A DNA stretch of 64,000 nt from JADJVL01 sp046331545 (GCA_046331545.1 JAXLQR010000002.1:248001-312000), one strand, 5' to 3'; numbered from the stretch's first letter, positions 47,266-57,457 are shown. A program made the numbers and translations. The notes: generated by a model not told the origin, from the sequence alone.

Positions 47266-47994
47266 ATGGACGAGGAGTGGTTCAGGGACTGGTTCGACGA
47301 GGACTACGCGGCCCTCTACGCCCACCGGGACGCCGCCGAGGCCGAAGCGGCCGTGGCGACCCTGCTGGAGGCCGCGCCGGAACTGGCCTCGGGCCCCGTC
47401 CTGGACCTGGGCTGCGGCTCGGGCCGCCACCTGAAGGCCCTGGCCCGGATCAATCCCGAAGTCCTGGGCATGGACCTCTCCATGGCCCTCCTGGAGCTCG
47501 TGGACCCCGCCCTGCGGAGCCGGCTCCTCCGGGGCGACATGCGCGCCCTGCCCTTCCGGGACGCCTCCCTGCGGGGCGTCTGCCTCTGGTTCACCCCCTT
47601 CGGGTACTTCGGCGACGACACCAACGCGGCCCTGGCCCTGGACCTGGGCCGCGTGGTGAGGCCGGGGGGGCTCGTCCTCCTCGACTACCTCGACGCGGAC
47701 CACGTGGCGGCGCACCTGGTGCCCGAGGACCTCGTGGAGCGCAACGGCCTGCGGGTCCACAGCCGGCGCTTCCTGGAGGGCCGCCGGGTGGTCAAGCGCA
47801 TGCGCATCGAGCACAGCGCCGGCGGCCCGGTGCGCGAGGTCTCCGAGAGCGTCCGCCTCTACCGCCCGGGAGAGCTCCTGGCCCTCTTCGACGCCGGCGG
47901 GTTCCGCCTCCGGCGGGCCTTCGGCGACTACGCGGGCCATGACCACGCCCCCGGCTCGCCCCGGTGGATCGGCCTCCTCGAACGGCGGACTTGA
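47266..47994 (+). CDS. class I SAM-dependent methyltransferase
   Basis: A 242-residue methyltransferase. The SAM-binding motif is VLDLGCGSGRHLKAL near residues 45-59. GMDLSMALLEL, GDMRALPF and the proline-less motif FTPFGYFGDD (close to the NSFGYF group of small-molecule methyltransferases) follow. The substrate is unknown. It probably shares a transcript with the EAL gene upstream and precedes pgk by 55 nt. Confidence 0.85.
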   Translation: MDEEWFRDWFDEDYAALYAHRDAAEAEAAVATLLEAAPELASGPVLDLGCGSGRHLKALARINPEVLGMDLSMALLELVDPALRSRLLRGDMRALPFRDASLRGVCLWFTPFGYFGDDTNAALALDLGRVVRPGGLVLLDYLDADHVAAHLVPEDLVERNGLRVHSRRFLEGRRVVKRMRIEHSAGGPVREVSESVRLYRPGELLALFDAGGFRLRRAFGDYAGHDHAPGSPRWIGLLERRT

Positions 47995-48049
47995 GATCGA
48001 GGCCCGGCGCGGAGCGGGCTACCATGGGGCTTTGGACTCGGAGCGGACC

Positions 48050-49246
<1,197 letters not shown>

Positions 49247-49308
49247 ACCGGCCGCCGTGCCATCATGGTCGGCGTCCTCCACCCCCACGCCTGAGCCCGG
49301 GAGCGCCC

Positions 49309-50049
49309 ATGCGCTGCGTCGTCGCCAACTGGAAGATGAACATGCTGCAGGGGGAGGCCACCACCTTCTGCGACGTCTTCCTGGAGGGCTACACCCCCAA
49401 GGACAACGTGAACGTGGCGGTGGCGCCGCCCTTCACGCTGCTCACCCTCGTCCACGACCTGCTGAGGGAGAAGGGCGTGGCCACGGTGGCCCAGAACGGC
49501 CACCACGCCCGGCGCGGGGCCTTCACCGGCGAGATCGCGATGGCCCAGATCAAGGACGCCGGCGCGAACGGCGTCCTCCTGGGCCACAGCGAGCGCCGCC
49601 ACCTCTTCGGGGAGACCGACGAGGTCGTCGGGAGGAAGCTCGTGAAGGCCCGGGCCAAGGGCCTGCTCCCGATCCTCTGCGTGGGGGAGACCCTCCAGGA
49701 CCGCGACGCCGGCAGCACCTTCATGGTCCTGCGCCAGCAGCTCCAGGAGGTGGCCAAGGCCGGGCCGGGTCCCCTGTGGGTGGCCTACGAGCCCGTCTGG
49801 GCCATCGGCACCGGTCGGCGCGCGGAGGCCTCCCAGATCCGGGAGGCCCACGCCTTCATCCGCGAGGAGGTCCAGGTGGCCTTCGGCGTCCCGGACAGCA
49901 ACGTGCCGATCCTCTACGGCGGCAGCGTCAGCCCGGACAACTTCGCTGAGGTGCTGGCGGTGCCCCACGTGGCCGGCGCCCTGGTCGGGGGCGCCAGCCT
50001 GGATCCCCTCAAGTTCCTTCAGCTCGTGCGGATCGCCCAGGGCTCCTAG
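49309..50049 (+). CDS. tpiA: triose-phosphate isomerase
   Basis: A 246-residue TIM barrel. The substrate Lys is in ANWKMN, catalytic His in GHSERR and catalytic Glu in AYEPVWAIGTG. The phosphate loop LYGGSVSPDN and GGASLDP close the enzyme. GGGAG precedes the ATG. It links pgk and the rest of glycolysis. Confidence 0.97.
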   Translation: MRCVVANWKMNMLQGEATTFCDVFLEGYTPKDNVNVAVAPPFTLLTLVHDLLREKGVATVAQNGHHARRGAFTGEIAMAQIKDAGANGVLLGHSERRHLFGETDEVVGRKLVKARAKGLLPILCVGETLQDRDAGSTFMVLRQQLQEVAKAGPGPLWVAYEPVWAIGTGRRAEASQIREAHAFIREEVQVAFGVPDSNVPILYGGSVSPDNFAEVLAVPHVAGALVGGASLDPLKFLQLVRIAQGS

Positions 50050-50066
50050 TCCGCTCGGGCGACCCG

Positions 50067-50831
50067 CTAGTTCCGGGGGGCCTCCTTGACCGGTTCCGCC
50101 GGGGTCGGGGCCTCCTCGCGCGCCTCGTTCCGCCGCTCGCCCCAGAAGCTGGGCCGCGGCTTCGGACTCCACCCGAACTGTTCCTGGAGCTTCCAGACCA
50201 CCACGCGGCTGAAGGCCCGGGCCTCCTCCTCCCGGATGCGGCCGTCGTCCTCGGCGTCGGCCCGGCTGAGGGGGTCCATGGCGTCGATGACCTCCTGGCT
50301 GTCCACGTCGAAGGAGGCGAGGGGGCTGGAGGCGCCCGAGGAGGGCTGCAGGAGGTCCACCACCGCGTTCACGCGCCGGGGCGCCCAGCCCAGCCGGTCG
50401 CTGGCGTGGCGCTGGTGCGCGGCGGCGTGGGTGCCGGCCCACAGGCCCCACCAGAAGCCTTCGAAGCCCGCGTTGCGGTTGCCCGCCATGGCGTTGAGGG
50501 CGCCGACCACCACGCCGGTGGTGACGCCCACGGCCACGGGGCTCGGATCCCCGGAGCGCCGGCCTTCCCGGACCTCGGTGATCGTGACGCGGAGGGTGGC
50601 GGCGTTGGCGGGCCCCTGGACGCCCTCGGGGATCACCACGGCCCGCGTGGCCAGCCGGGCCCGGATGGCGGCCGCGTACTCCTTGCTGATGTCCACGCGG
50701 CCCGGGACGTCCGCGGGCACCTCGAAGGCCACCGCGATGGGGGCTGGCGACTGCCGGAAGGCCTCCACCTCCGGCCGCGCGCAGGCGACGAGGAGGGCGA
50801 GGGCGGGAACGGCGAGGAGGGGGGATCGCAT
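50067..50831 (-). CDS. hypothetical lipoprotein
   Basis: A 254-residue lipoprotein with lipobox LLVAC (Cys17). The mature domain has VDISKEYAAAIRARLATRAV and TLRVTITEVREGRRSGDPSP, which recalls outer-membrane lipoproteins with a glycine-rich stretch (VGVTTGVVVGALNAMAGN near 120-137). The C-terminus is charged. The function is unknown. The ATG at 50831 gives the clean signal peptide; the longer frame starting at 51329 is a shadow. Confidence 0.65.
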   Translation of the reverse strand: MRSPLLAVPALALLVACARPEVEAFRQSPAPIAVAFEVPADVPGRVDISKEYAAAIRARLATRAVVIPEGVQGPANAATLRVTITEVREGRRSGDPSPVAVGVTTGVVVGALNAMAGNRNAGFEGFWWGLWAGTHAAAHQRHASDRLGWAPRRVNAVVDLLQPSSGASSPLASFDVDSQEVIDAMDPLSRADAEDDGRIREEEARAFSRVVVWKLQEQFGWSPKPRPSFWGERRNEAREEAPTPAEPVKEAPRN

Positions 50832-50928
50832 GGTTCGGCTCCAGGGCAAGGGTGCGGACAGACTGCGGGGATGACAACGGGGTATCAAGCGCCGTGCCAG
50901 CCGGGGATAATCGAGGCCGGGAGTGCCC

Positions 50929-51963
50929 ATGCTGATTCTCATGGAGTCCGGCTGTCCCCCGGAGCGGGTCCGCGCGGTGGCGGAGCTCCTGGAGGCCCAC
51001 GGGATCCGGCCCCAGGTGCTGGAGGCCGCCGGCAGCGTGAGCCTGGTGGCGCCCCATGCCTCCCAGGTGCTCAAGCCCGACCGGCTGGAGACCCTTCCGG
51101 GGGTCCGCCGGGTGGTTCCCATCACGTCCCCCTTCAAGCTCTCGAGCCTGGACGGCTCCCCCGGCCGCACCGTGGTGGAAGTGCGCGGCGAGCGCTTCGG
51201 GGACGGCGGCCTCGTGCTGGTGGCGGGACCCTGCGGCGTGGAGAGCCGGGAGCAGCTCTTCACCACCGCCCGCCACGTGGCCGAGGCCGGCGTGAAGCTC
51301 CTCCGGGCCGGCGCCTTCAAGCCCCGCACGAGCCCCTATTCCTTCCAGGGCCTGGGGGAGGAGGGCCTGCGCCTCCTGGACGAGGCCCGGCGGGAGTTCG
51401 GCCTGGGCATCGTCACCGAGGCCACGGAGGTGGAGACCTTTGACGCCGTGGAGGCCTGCGCGGACATGGTCCAGCTCGGGGCCCGGAACATGCAGAACTT
51501 CGCCCTCCTCCGCCGGGCCGGGCGCAGCCCGAAGCCCGTCCTCCTCAAGCGGGGCCCCGGCGCCACCCTGGAGGAGTGGCTCTATGCCGCGGAGTACGTC
51601 CTCGGCGAGGGAAACCGCAACGTGGTGCTCTGCGAGCGGGGCATCCGCACCTGGTCCGACCACGCCCGCAACACCCTCGACGTCTCGGTGGTCCCGGCCG
51701 CCAAGGCCCTCACCCACCTGCCCGTGGTGGTGGATCCAAGCCACGCCACGGGCCGTCGCGACCTCGTCATCCCCTGCGCCCGGGCGGGCGTCGCCGCGGG
51801 GGCCGACGGCATCCTGGTGGAGACCCACTGCCAGCCCGAGAAGGCCCTCAGCGACGGGCCCCAGGCCCTCCTGCCGTCCGACTTCATCCGCCTCGTGGAC
51901 GAGTGCCGACGGGTGCACGGGGCGCTGCAGGTCCAGCCCGCGGGATCCGGACTGGCCTTCTAG
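50929..51963 (+). CDS. aroF: 3-deoxy-7-phosphoheptulonate synthase (type I-beta)
   Basis: A 344-residue DAHP synthase, joining erythrose 4-phosphate and PEP as the first shikimate step. An N-terminal ferredoxin-like regulatory domain (about 1-70) precedes the catalytic barrel: VAGPCGVESREQ, RAGAFKPRTSPYSFQGLGEEG, QLGARNMQNFALL, KRGPGATLEEW and VVVDPSHATGRRD. This is the AroA-like I-beta subtype. The ATG at 50929 follows GGGAG at good spacing; GTG 6 nt earlier is less likely. Confidence 0.93.
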   Translation: MLILMESGCPPERVRAVAELLEAHGIRPQVLEAAGSVSLVAPHASQVLKPDRLETLPGVRRVVPITSPFKLSSLDGSPGRTVVEVRGERFGDGGLVLVAGPCGVESREQLFTTARHVAEAGVKLLRAGAFKPRTSPYSFQGLGEEGLRLLDEARREFGLGIVTEATEVETFDAVEACADMVQLGARNMQNFALLRRAGRSPKPVLLKRGPGATLEEWLYAAEYVLGEGNRNVVLCERGIRTWSDHARNTLDVSVVPAAKALTHLPVVVDPSHATGRRDLVIPCARAGVAAGADGILVETHCQPEKALSDGPQALLPSDFIRLVDECRRVHGALQVQPAGSGLAF

Positions 51964-52023
51964 CCGCGGACGCCGCGGGACAATCCGGGCCCGACGCGCT
52001 AAGATGGTCGGTTCGGAGCGTCC

Positions 52024-52389
52024 ATGTCCTCGCTGCTCATCACGCTGAACGTCATCATCTCGCTGCTGCTCATCGGCGCGATCCTCCTGCAGCCCGGCAC
52101 GAAGGGCGGCGGGCTGGGCACGGCCTTCGGAGGGGGCGGCGCGAACACGGCCTTCGGCGCCCAGGGCGCGGCCCCCGTGCTTTCGAAGATCACCTACTGG
52201 CTGGCGGGGGCCTTCTTCGCGACGCTGCTCGCCATCGAGTACCGCGTCATCGTCGAGAACCGCTCGGTGCTGGAGAAGCCTTCCGCGGCCAAGACCGGCA
52301 CGAAGCCCGCCGCGCCGGCGCCGGCCGCGCCGACGCCGGCAGCCCCCGCGCCCGCGCCGGCCCACGCGCCCTCGCTGCCCCAGAAGTAG
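52024..52389 (+). CDS. secG: preprotein translocase subunit SecG
   Basis: A 121-residue SecG, part of the SecYEG channel. Two membrane spans (LLITLNVIISLLLIGAILLQ; YWLAGAFFATLLAIEY) flank the conserved cytoplasmic loop GTKGGGLGTAFGGGGANTAFG. The C-terminus is an Ala/Pro-rich tail of about 45 residues, common in SecG. GGAG precedes the ATG. Confidence 0.92.
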   Translation: MSSLLITLNVIISLLLIGAILLQPGTKGGGLGTAFGGGGANTAFGAQGAAPVLSKITYWLAGAFFATLLAIEYRVIVENRSVLEKPSAAKTGTKPAAPAPAAPTPAAPAPAPAHAPSLPQK

Positions 52390-52392
52390 GCA

Positions 52393-52433
52393 CCAGCGGC
52401 TTCTCCCGCTTTGACCGCGGGGGAAGCCGCTGG
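52393..52433 (+). terminator. hairpin between secG and tRNA-Leu
   Basis: A 17-bp stem with one mismatch (CCAGCGGCTTCTCCCGC at 52393-52409, GCGGGGGAAGCCGCTGG at 52417-52433) directly follows the secG stop. There is no T-run, so it may be a terminator or an RNA-processing site. Confidence 0.5.
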
Positions 52434-52449
52434 CATGCTGGACGTCCTG

Positions 52450-52535
52450 GCCCTCGTGGTGGAAATGGTAGACACGCCATCTTGAGGTGGTGGTGGCCAA
52501 AAGCCGTAGCAGTTCGAGTCTGCTCGAGGGCACCA
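52450..52535 (+). tRNA. tRNA-Leu (anticodon GAG)
   Basis: An 86-nt class II tRNA with encoded CCA end. The acceptor stem is GCCCTCG (52450-52456) with CGAGGGC (52525-52531). The D-loop has TGGTAGACAC, and the anticodon loop TTGAGGT carries GAG at 52484-52486, read CUC/CUU. The variable arm is long as in tRNA-Leu, and TTCGAGTC forms the T-loop. Confidence 0.97.
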
Positions 52536-52540
52536 AACGG

Positions 52541-52565
52541 AAGCGCCGCTCACGCGGCGCTTTTT
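52541..52565 (+). terminator. terminator of tRNA-Leu
   Basis: AAGCGCCGC (52541-52549) pairs with GCGGCGCTT (52554-52562) and a T-run completes an intrinsic terminator 5 nt after the tRNA. Confidence 0.88.
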
Positions 52566-52593
52566 CGTGGGCCGGACCCCGTACCCTGGGGCC

Positions 52594-53724
52594 ATGGCCT
52601 GGCCCCCCTCCGAACGCCTCCTCGCGCCCCTGGCGCCCTGGTTCGACGCGCACCGCCGCGACCTGCCGTGGCGCGCGACGGACCTGGACGCGCCCCATCC
52701 CGACCCCTACGCCGTGCTGGTCTCGGAGCTGATGCTCCAGCAGACCCAGGTGGCGACGGTGCTGCACTACTTCGGGCGCTGGATGGCCCGCTGGCCCGAC
52801 GCCCGGTCCCTCGCCTCGGCCTCCGAGGAGGAGGTGCACAAGGCCTGGGAGGGCCTTGGCTACTACCGCCGGGCCCGGCTCCTCCACGCGGCCGCGAAGG
52901 CCGTCGCCGCCCAGGGCTGGCCGACGGATCTCGAGGGGCTGAAGGCCCTGCCCGGCCTCGGGGACTACACCGCGGCCGCGGTGGCGGCCCAGGCCTTCCA
53001 GCGCCCGGAGCCCGCCCTCGACGGGAATGTCTTCCGCGTCGCGGCCCGCCTGCTGGGCCTGGAAGAGGACCCGAAGGCCCGGGCCCGGGAGCTGAGGCAG
53101 TGGCTGCGCCCGGCGCTGTCCGCCCACGGCCCGTCCCGCATGGTCCAGGGCCTGATGGAGCTGGGCGCCACCGTCTGCGCGCCTATGCCTCGCTGCGGGG
53201 ACTGTCCGCTGGCCGGCGCCTGCCGGGCGAAGCGCCTGGATGCGGTCGAGCGCATCCCGCCGCCGGCGAAGCGCGCGGCCCCGCGGGAGAGCGAGTTCAC
53301 CCTCGTGGCCGCCGAGGCCCAGGGCCGGTGGCTCGTGGCGGAGCCCCAGGGCCGCGGGCTCCTGGCCGGCCTCTGGCGATGGCCCGCGGTCCCACCGGAC
53401 ACGACGGAGCCAGGGACCTCGCGGGCCGCCGAGCCCGGCTCCGCCGATCCCGCGGTGGAGGCACGGAGCTTTGAAGGCTGGGTCCAGGTCTACACCCATA
53501 GGCGGGAGCGGGTGCGCCCCCTGCACCTTCGCCTACCGGCGCCCTTCCCCGCCCCGCCTGGATTCCACTGGGTGGACGCCGCGCGTCTCGCCGCCCTGCC
53601 CATGGGCCGACGGGACGGCCGCCTCCGCGAGCTGCTGGGCACGAGCCTCGGGGCGCGGCCCCTGGACCTCGAGGTCGCGCGGCTGCTCCTCTCCCTCAGA
53701 GCCGGTGGAGACCCCGGGGCGTGA
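52594..53724 (+). CDS. mutY: A/G-specific adenine glycosylase
   Basis: A 376-residue base-excision repair enzyme removing A opposite 8-oxo-G. Catalytic Glu45 is in ELMLQQTQV, the HhH hairpin is LPGLGDYTAAAV and the catalytic Asp143 is in ALDGNVFRV. The iron-sulfur ligands CAPMPRCGDCPLAGAC fit C-x6-C-x2-C-x5-C. The C-terminal MutT-like domain follows. A second oxidised-guanine enzyme, mutT, is 6 kb away on the minus strand. Its 3' end overlaps the convergent kinase gene by 29 nt. Confidence 0.95.
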   Translation: MAWPPSERLLAPLAPWFDAHRRDLPWRATDLDAPHPDPYAVLVSELMLQQTQVATVLHYFGRWMARWPDARSLASASEEEVHKAWEGLGYYRRARLLHAAAKAVAAQGWPTDLEGLKALPGLGDYTAAAVAAQAFQRPEPALDGNVFRVAARLLGLEEDPKARARELRQWLRPALSAHGPSRMVQGLMELGATVCAPMPRCGDCPLAGACRAKRLDAVERIPPPAKRAAPRESEFTLVAAEAQGRWLVAEPQGRGLLAGLWRWPAVPPDTTEPGTSRAAEPGSADPAVEARSFEGWVQVYTHRRERVRPLHLRLPAPFPAPPGFHWVDAARLAALPMGRRDGRLRELLGTSLGARPLDLEVARLLLSLRAGGDPGA

Positions 53725-54676
53725 TCCGCACGTCGAGGGGCGGGAGGCCCATCGCGGACAGCGTCCGCGCGGCCGCCTCCCGGCACCCGGGTCGGACCAC
53801 GAGGATGCAGCAGCCGCCGCCCCCCGCGCCGCAGGGCTTCATGCCCTCGAACCAGCCCTCCCGGGAGCCGCGCTCCCTGACGGCGCGCATGGCGTCGGTC
53901 TCCACCGCCGGGGAGAGCCGCACCCGCGCCCGGCCCTCCCGCTCCAGGAGGGCGGCCACGGCGTCCGCGTCCCCGGGGACGGCGGCCGCCATCTCCAGCG
54001 CGATGTCGCGGATCCCCCGCAGGGCCTCCCGTGTCGTGGCGTCCCCCTCGATGAAGCGCTTGTAGGCCTCCCAGTTGGTGAGCCCCGAGTGGTGGGGCGC
54101 GCCGGTGTAGAAGAGCAGCAGCCGCTCGAGGAGGGCGGGATGGGGCTCGAGGCGCTCCCATCGCGGGAGCGGTCCGTCCCAGTGCAGGGCCAGGGTTCCG
54201 CCCAGGGCCGCCGGGTAGTAGTCCTGCCAGCCCGTCGGGGTCTGCAGCTCCCGGGCCTCCAGGTCCCGCAGGCTCGGCACCTCCGAGGCGAGCGCCTCGC
54301 CCTCCTCCAGGTCCAGGGCGACACCCCGGAGGCCGACCCCGAGACAGCTCGAGACGCCGAGGCCGGAGCCCCGGGGAACGGGACTGCTGATCCTCAGGCG
54401 CGCCGGCCGCCCGGGCGCTGCGGAGAGGACCCGCCACACCCAGGACAGGCCCTCGGGCGCCGACGCGGGCCAGGGGCTCGAGGGGAAGCCGAGGCCGAGG
54501 TCCAGGCTCTCGATGCGGTCGGGGCCCTCCTCCGGCGCCTCGAGCCCGATCCAGAGGTCCACCGCGGCATTCACCGTGACGCAGCCCTCCAGCAGGGCGT
54601 AGATCGGCCAGAGGTCGAGGGTGCCCCCCGCCAGGTCGATGCGGACCGGGACCCGCCAGCGCCGCGCTGCCGCCAC
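53696..54676 (-). CDS. GHMP-family sugar kinase
   Basis: A 326-residue GHMP kinase. The ATP-binding loop is SPVPRGSGLGVSSCLGVGL, and the C-terminal motif is CGAGGGGCCILVV. The opening VRIDLAGGTLDLWP matches heptose/fucose-type sugar kinases such as D-glycero-D-manno-heptose 7-phosphate kinase. The exact sugar is not decidable. The GTG start at 54676 lies 1 nt after the cpoB stop; the longer frame overlaps cpoB and is a shadow. Confidence 0.78.
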   Translation of the reverse strand: MAAARRWRVPVRIDLAGGTLDLWPIYALLEGCVTVNAAVDLWIGLEAPEEGPDRIESLDLGLGFPSSPWPASAPEGLSWVWRVLSAAPGRPARLRISSPVPRGSGLGVSSCLGVGLRGVALDLEEGEALASEVPSLRDLEARELQTPTGWQDYYPAALGGTLALHWDGPLPRWERLEPHPALLERLLLFYTGAPHHSGLTNWEAYKRFIEGDATTREALRGIRDIALEMAAAVPGDADAVAALLEREGRARVRLSPAVETDAMRAVRERGSREGWFEGMKPCGAGGGGCCILVVRPGCREAAARTLSAMGLPPLDVRITPRGLHRL

Positions 54677-54677
54677 C

Positions 54678-55400
54678 TCAGAACCCGAGGTCGGCGAGCT
54701 CCTGCTGGGCCGTGCGGGCCTCCGGCGTGCCCGAGAAGCCCTCCACGAGCTCCTTGAAGGCGCGCACGGCGGCGGGCTTGAGGTTCTGGCGGCTGAGGCA
54801 CTGGGCGCGCTTGAGCTTGGCCGGCAGGAACTGGTTCGAGCTCGGCGCCTCGCGGATGAGCTGCTCGAACACGGCCTGGGCCTTGTCGTAGGCCTTCTGG
54901 TTGTAGTGGGCGAGCCCAAGGAAGAAGAGGGCATCGGGCTTCTTCGCGCTGCCCGCGTGGCTCTTGATGAAGACCTCGAGGCTGTCGGCGGCCAGGGCGT
55001 AGTTCCCCCGGTTGTAGTCCAGCACCGCCGCGCTGAAGGCCTTCTCGTCGTCGGGGGTGGCGGGCGCGCCGGAGCCGTCCGGGCGAGCCGGGGCGCCGGA
55101 AGCCTTCGGCACGTAGTCCAGGCGGCGGTTCAGCACCCGGGTGGTGTCCTGGAGCTGCCTCAGGGTCTCCTGCACGTCGGCCTGGAAGCGCCGGTCGAGG
55201 GCGCGGGCCTCGGCGTCCGCGGCGCGGTCGGCGTCGGCCTTGCGGTTGCCCTCCTCGACCTGCTGCTTGAGCTGGAAGACCTGGACCTTCATGTCCCCCA
55301 GCTCCTGCTCCACGCGCCTGAGCTGGTCCTCGGAGGAGCAGCCGACGCAGAGCGCGCCGAGGAGGACGGGAAGGGCCAGGGCAGGCCGGGACGCGCGCAT
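54678..55400 (-). CDS. cpoB: TPR lipoprotein of the Tol-Pal system (CpoB/YbgF)
   Basis: A 240-residue protein with lipobox LCVGC (Cys21), a coiled coil (about 25-95) and C-terminal TPR repeats (FSAAVLDYNRGNYALAADSL; ALFFLGLAHYNQKAYDKAQAV). In E. coli CpoB links peptidoglycan synthesis to outer-membrane constriction. Here it appears to be lipid-anchored. It follows pal, as expected. TGGAGG precedes the ATG. Confidence 0.87.
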   Translation of the reverse strand: MRASRPALALPVLLGALCVGCSSEDQLRRVEQELGDMKVQVFQLKQQVEEGNRKADADRAADAEARALDRRFQADVQETLRQLQDTTRVLNRRLDYVPKASGAPARPDGSGAPATPDDEKAFSAAVLDYNRGNYALAADSLEVFIKSHAGSAKKPDALFFLGLAHYNQKAYDKAQAVFEQLIREAPSSNQFLPAKLKRAQCLSRQNLKPAAVRAFKELVEGFSGTPEARTAQQELADLGF

Positions 55401-55439
55401 GGGACCTCCAGTGGGATTCCTGATGCTACCAAAGGCGAA

Positions 55440-55464
55440 GGGCGGAGGCGCCGAGCCTCCGCCC
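55440..55464 (-). terminator. hairpin between pal and cpoB
   Basis: A perfect 10-bp stem (GGGCGGAGGC / GCCTCCGCCC) with a 5-nt loop lies 16 nt after the pal stop codon. It may attenuate or end transcription before cpoB. Confidence 0.55.
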
Positions 55465-55480
55465 TCCGGGAAGGCGTGCC

Positions 55481-56017
55481 CTACTGCAGCTTGAATTCGC
55501 AGCGGCGGTTGACGAACCAGCTCTCCTCGTTGCTCCCCATGACCTTGGGCTTCTCCTTGCCGTAGCTGATGGTGCCCAGGCGGCTCTCGGAGACGCCGAG
55601 GCCGATGAGGTAGCGCTGGGCCGCGGTGGCGCGGCGCTCGCCGAGGGAGAGGTTGTACTCCACGGTGCCGCGCTCGTCGCAGTGGCCCTCGAGCATGAGG
55701 CGCGCGGAGGTGTACTTGCGCATGAAGTCGGCGATGGCCTGGAGCTTCGGCTTGTCGGGATCGCGGATCTCCGAGCGGTCGAAGTCGAAGTTGATGTCCT
55801 TGAGCACGAGGCTCGCGGCCCGCTGGACCTCGGCGAGGTTCACCGTCGTGGCCGTCGGCGCCGTGGCCGTCGGCGTGGGGGCGGTCGGCGTCGTCGTGGC
55901 CGTGGGGGCCGTGGGGGTGGACGTGGGCGCCACCGGCGCCTCCTCCGGCTTCCTGCAGGCGAGGCCGCCAGCGAGGGCCAGGGCGGCCACAGGGAGAAGG
56001 AGTCGTTCGCTGCGCAT
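55481..56017 (-). CDS. pal: peptidoglycan-associated lipoprotein
   Basis: A 178-residue outer-membrane lipoprotein. The signal ends in lipobox LAGGLAC (Cys18). A linker of Thr/Ala/Pro repeats (about 28-58) follows, then an OmpA-type peptidoglycan-binding domain with FDFDRSEIRD, LEGHCDERGTVEYNLSLGERRA and YGKEKP. This is the standard Pal pattern. The ATG at 56017 gives the normal signal sequence; a TTG 30 nt upstream is less likely. Confidence 0.93.
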   Translation of the reverse strand: MRSERLLLPVAALALAGGLACRKPEEAPVAPTSTPTAPTATTTPTAPTPTATAPTATTVNLAEVQRAASLVLKDINFDFDRSEIRDPDKPKLQAIADFMRKYTSARLMLEGHCDERGTVEYNLSLGERRATAAQRYLIGLGVSESRLGTISYGKEKPKVMGSNEESWFVNRRCEFKLQ

Positions 56018-56094
56018 GGCGGGGAGCCTCCGGCGGGAGTGTAGCAACGGGCGGTGAAGAGGTTAACGGAAAATTCCGGCCACCGGATGAGCGG

Positions 56095-57417
56095 TCAGCG
56101 GGAGCGGGTCCACTTGGGGCTCTGGCAGCCGAAGAGCTCCGTCAGCTTGGACAGGGACTTGCCCGACAGGTCCGTGGTCCAGAGCTGCATGTTGCCGCTG
56201 CGGGTGCTGGCGAAGACCAGGCGCCGCTCGTCGGGGGACCAGGCGGGCCCCTCCGAGCTGAAGATGCCCGTGGTGATCTGGTAGGCCTTGCCTTCCCCCA
56301 GCTTGTGCACGAAGAGGTCGAACTTGCCCTCGAAGCGGGAGACGTAGGCCACCATGGCGCCATTGGGGCTCCAGGCCGGGCTGGCGTTGTAGCCCCCTTC
56401 GAAGGTGAGCCGCCGCACGTTCGAGCCGTCCTCCTCCATGAGGTAGACCTGGGGATTGCCCTCGCGGTCGGACGTGAAGGCGATCTGGGTGCCGTTGGGA
56501 TTCCAGCTCGGCTCGGTGTTGATGCAGCCGCCGTCGGTGAGGCGCTTCACGCGCCCGCTGTCCACGTCGAGGATCATGATGTCGCTGTTGCCCTTCCGGT
56601 CCCCCTGGACGAAGGCGAGGCGCTTGCCGTCGGGGCTCCAGACGGGGCTGTAGCAGTGGCCCTGGGGCGAGGTGGTGCTCGGGTAGAGCTTCTGGTGGGC
56701 CTGGCCGCGCCGGCGTTCCCCCCAGATCTCCGGCGTGCCGCCCTTGTAGGTGATGTAGGCCAGGCGCCCGTCGGGGGCCACCGTGGGCGAAAGGGTGAGG
56801 GAGCCCCAGCGGGTGAGCTGGAGCAGGCCTGCGCCGTCCCGGTCCACCTGGAAGATCTCCTTCACCCCGGGGGAGGTCTGGCGCACGAAGACGATGCGGG
56901 TGGAGGCCACGCCCTTCTCGCCGGTGAGGCGGGCCACCAGGTCGTCGGAGATCGTGTGGGCGATGCGGCGGAGCTGCCCCTCCTTCCCGATGTAGCGCTT
57001 GCTGAAGACGGGCTTGCCGGCCTTCACGTCCACCACCTGGATCTCCACCACGACCTCGTCGCCGTCGCCCTTCGCGACCTTCGAGGTGAAGAGCCAGTCC
57101 GTGGCCAGCCGCGCCCAGGCCGGGTAGCTGGCGGCATCCGTGCTGCCCGGGAGGACGCCCGTGATGAGGGCGAAGGGTCCCGCCTCCTCGAGGTCGCGGC
57201 TCAGGGGGCTGCGGAAGTCCTTGGCGACCAGGTCCTCCGCCAGCCCCGCCAGCGTTGGGGGCGCCAGGGCGATGCCGAGACGGCCGCCCTTCTTGGCCTC
57301 CAGCTCCACCTCCACCTGCGTCTTCTGCGGGGGCGCCTGGGGCTTGGGCTGCTGGGGCGCGGCGGCGAGGGTGAGGCAGGCGGCGGCGCACAGGCCAGCG
57401 AACCAGGCACGGGTCAT
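56095..57417 (-). CDS. tolB: Tol-Pal system protein TolB
   Basis: A 440-residue periplasmic protein with signal peptide, an N-terminal TolB domain (about 35-165) and a six-bladed beta-propeller of WD40-like/PD40 repeats (WSPDGKRLAFVQGD, WNPNGTQIAFTSDREG, WSPDERRLVFASTRSG). It binds Pal during cell-envelope constriction. tolQ, tolR and tolA are not upstream; permease genes are. GGAG precedes the ATG. Confidence 0.95.
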   Translation of the reverse strand: MTRAWFAGLCAAACLTLAAAPQQPKPQAPPQKTQVEVELEAKKGGRLGIALAPPTLAGLAEDLVAKDFRSPLSRDLEEAGPFALITGVLPGSTDAASYPAWARLATDWLFTSKVAKGDGDEVVVEIQVVDVKAGKPVFSKRYIGKEGQLRRIAHTISDDLVARLTGEKGVASTRIVFVRQTSPGVKEIFQVDRDGAGLLQLTRWGSLTLSPTVAPDGRLAYITYKGGTPEIWGERRRGQAHQKLYPSTTSPQGHCYSPVWSPDGKRLAFVQGDRKGNSDIMILDVDSGRVKRLTDGGCINTEPSWNPNGTQIAFTSDREGNPQVYLMEEDGSNVRRLTFEGGYNASPAWSPNGAMVAYVSRFEGKFDLFVHKLGEGKAYQITTGIFSSEGPAWSPDERRLVFASTRSGNMQLWTTDLSGKSLSKLTELFGCQSPKWTRSR

Positions 57418-57457
57418 GTCGGCTCCAGATGCAACAAGGGATGCGCCAGGATACCAG

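Noticed and set aside
52393..52433. A tRNA or small RNA gene at the secG-tRNA gap
   Set aside because: It is a single simple hairpin with no tRNA features.
55840..55945. Possible CRISPR or tandem non-coding repeat
   Set aside because: The repeats are codon-scale, in frame and encode the Pal linker. There are no spacers.
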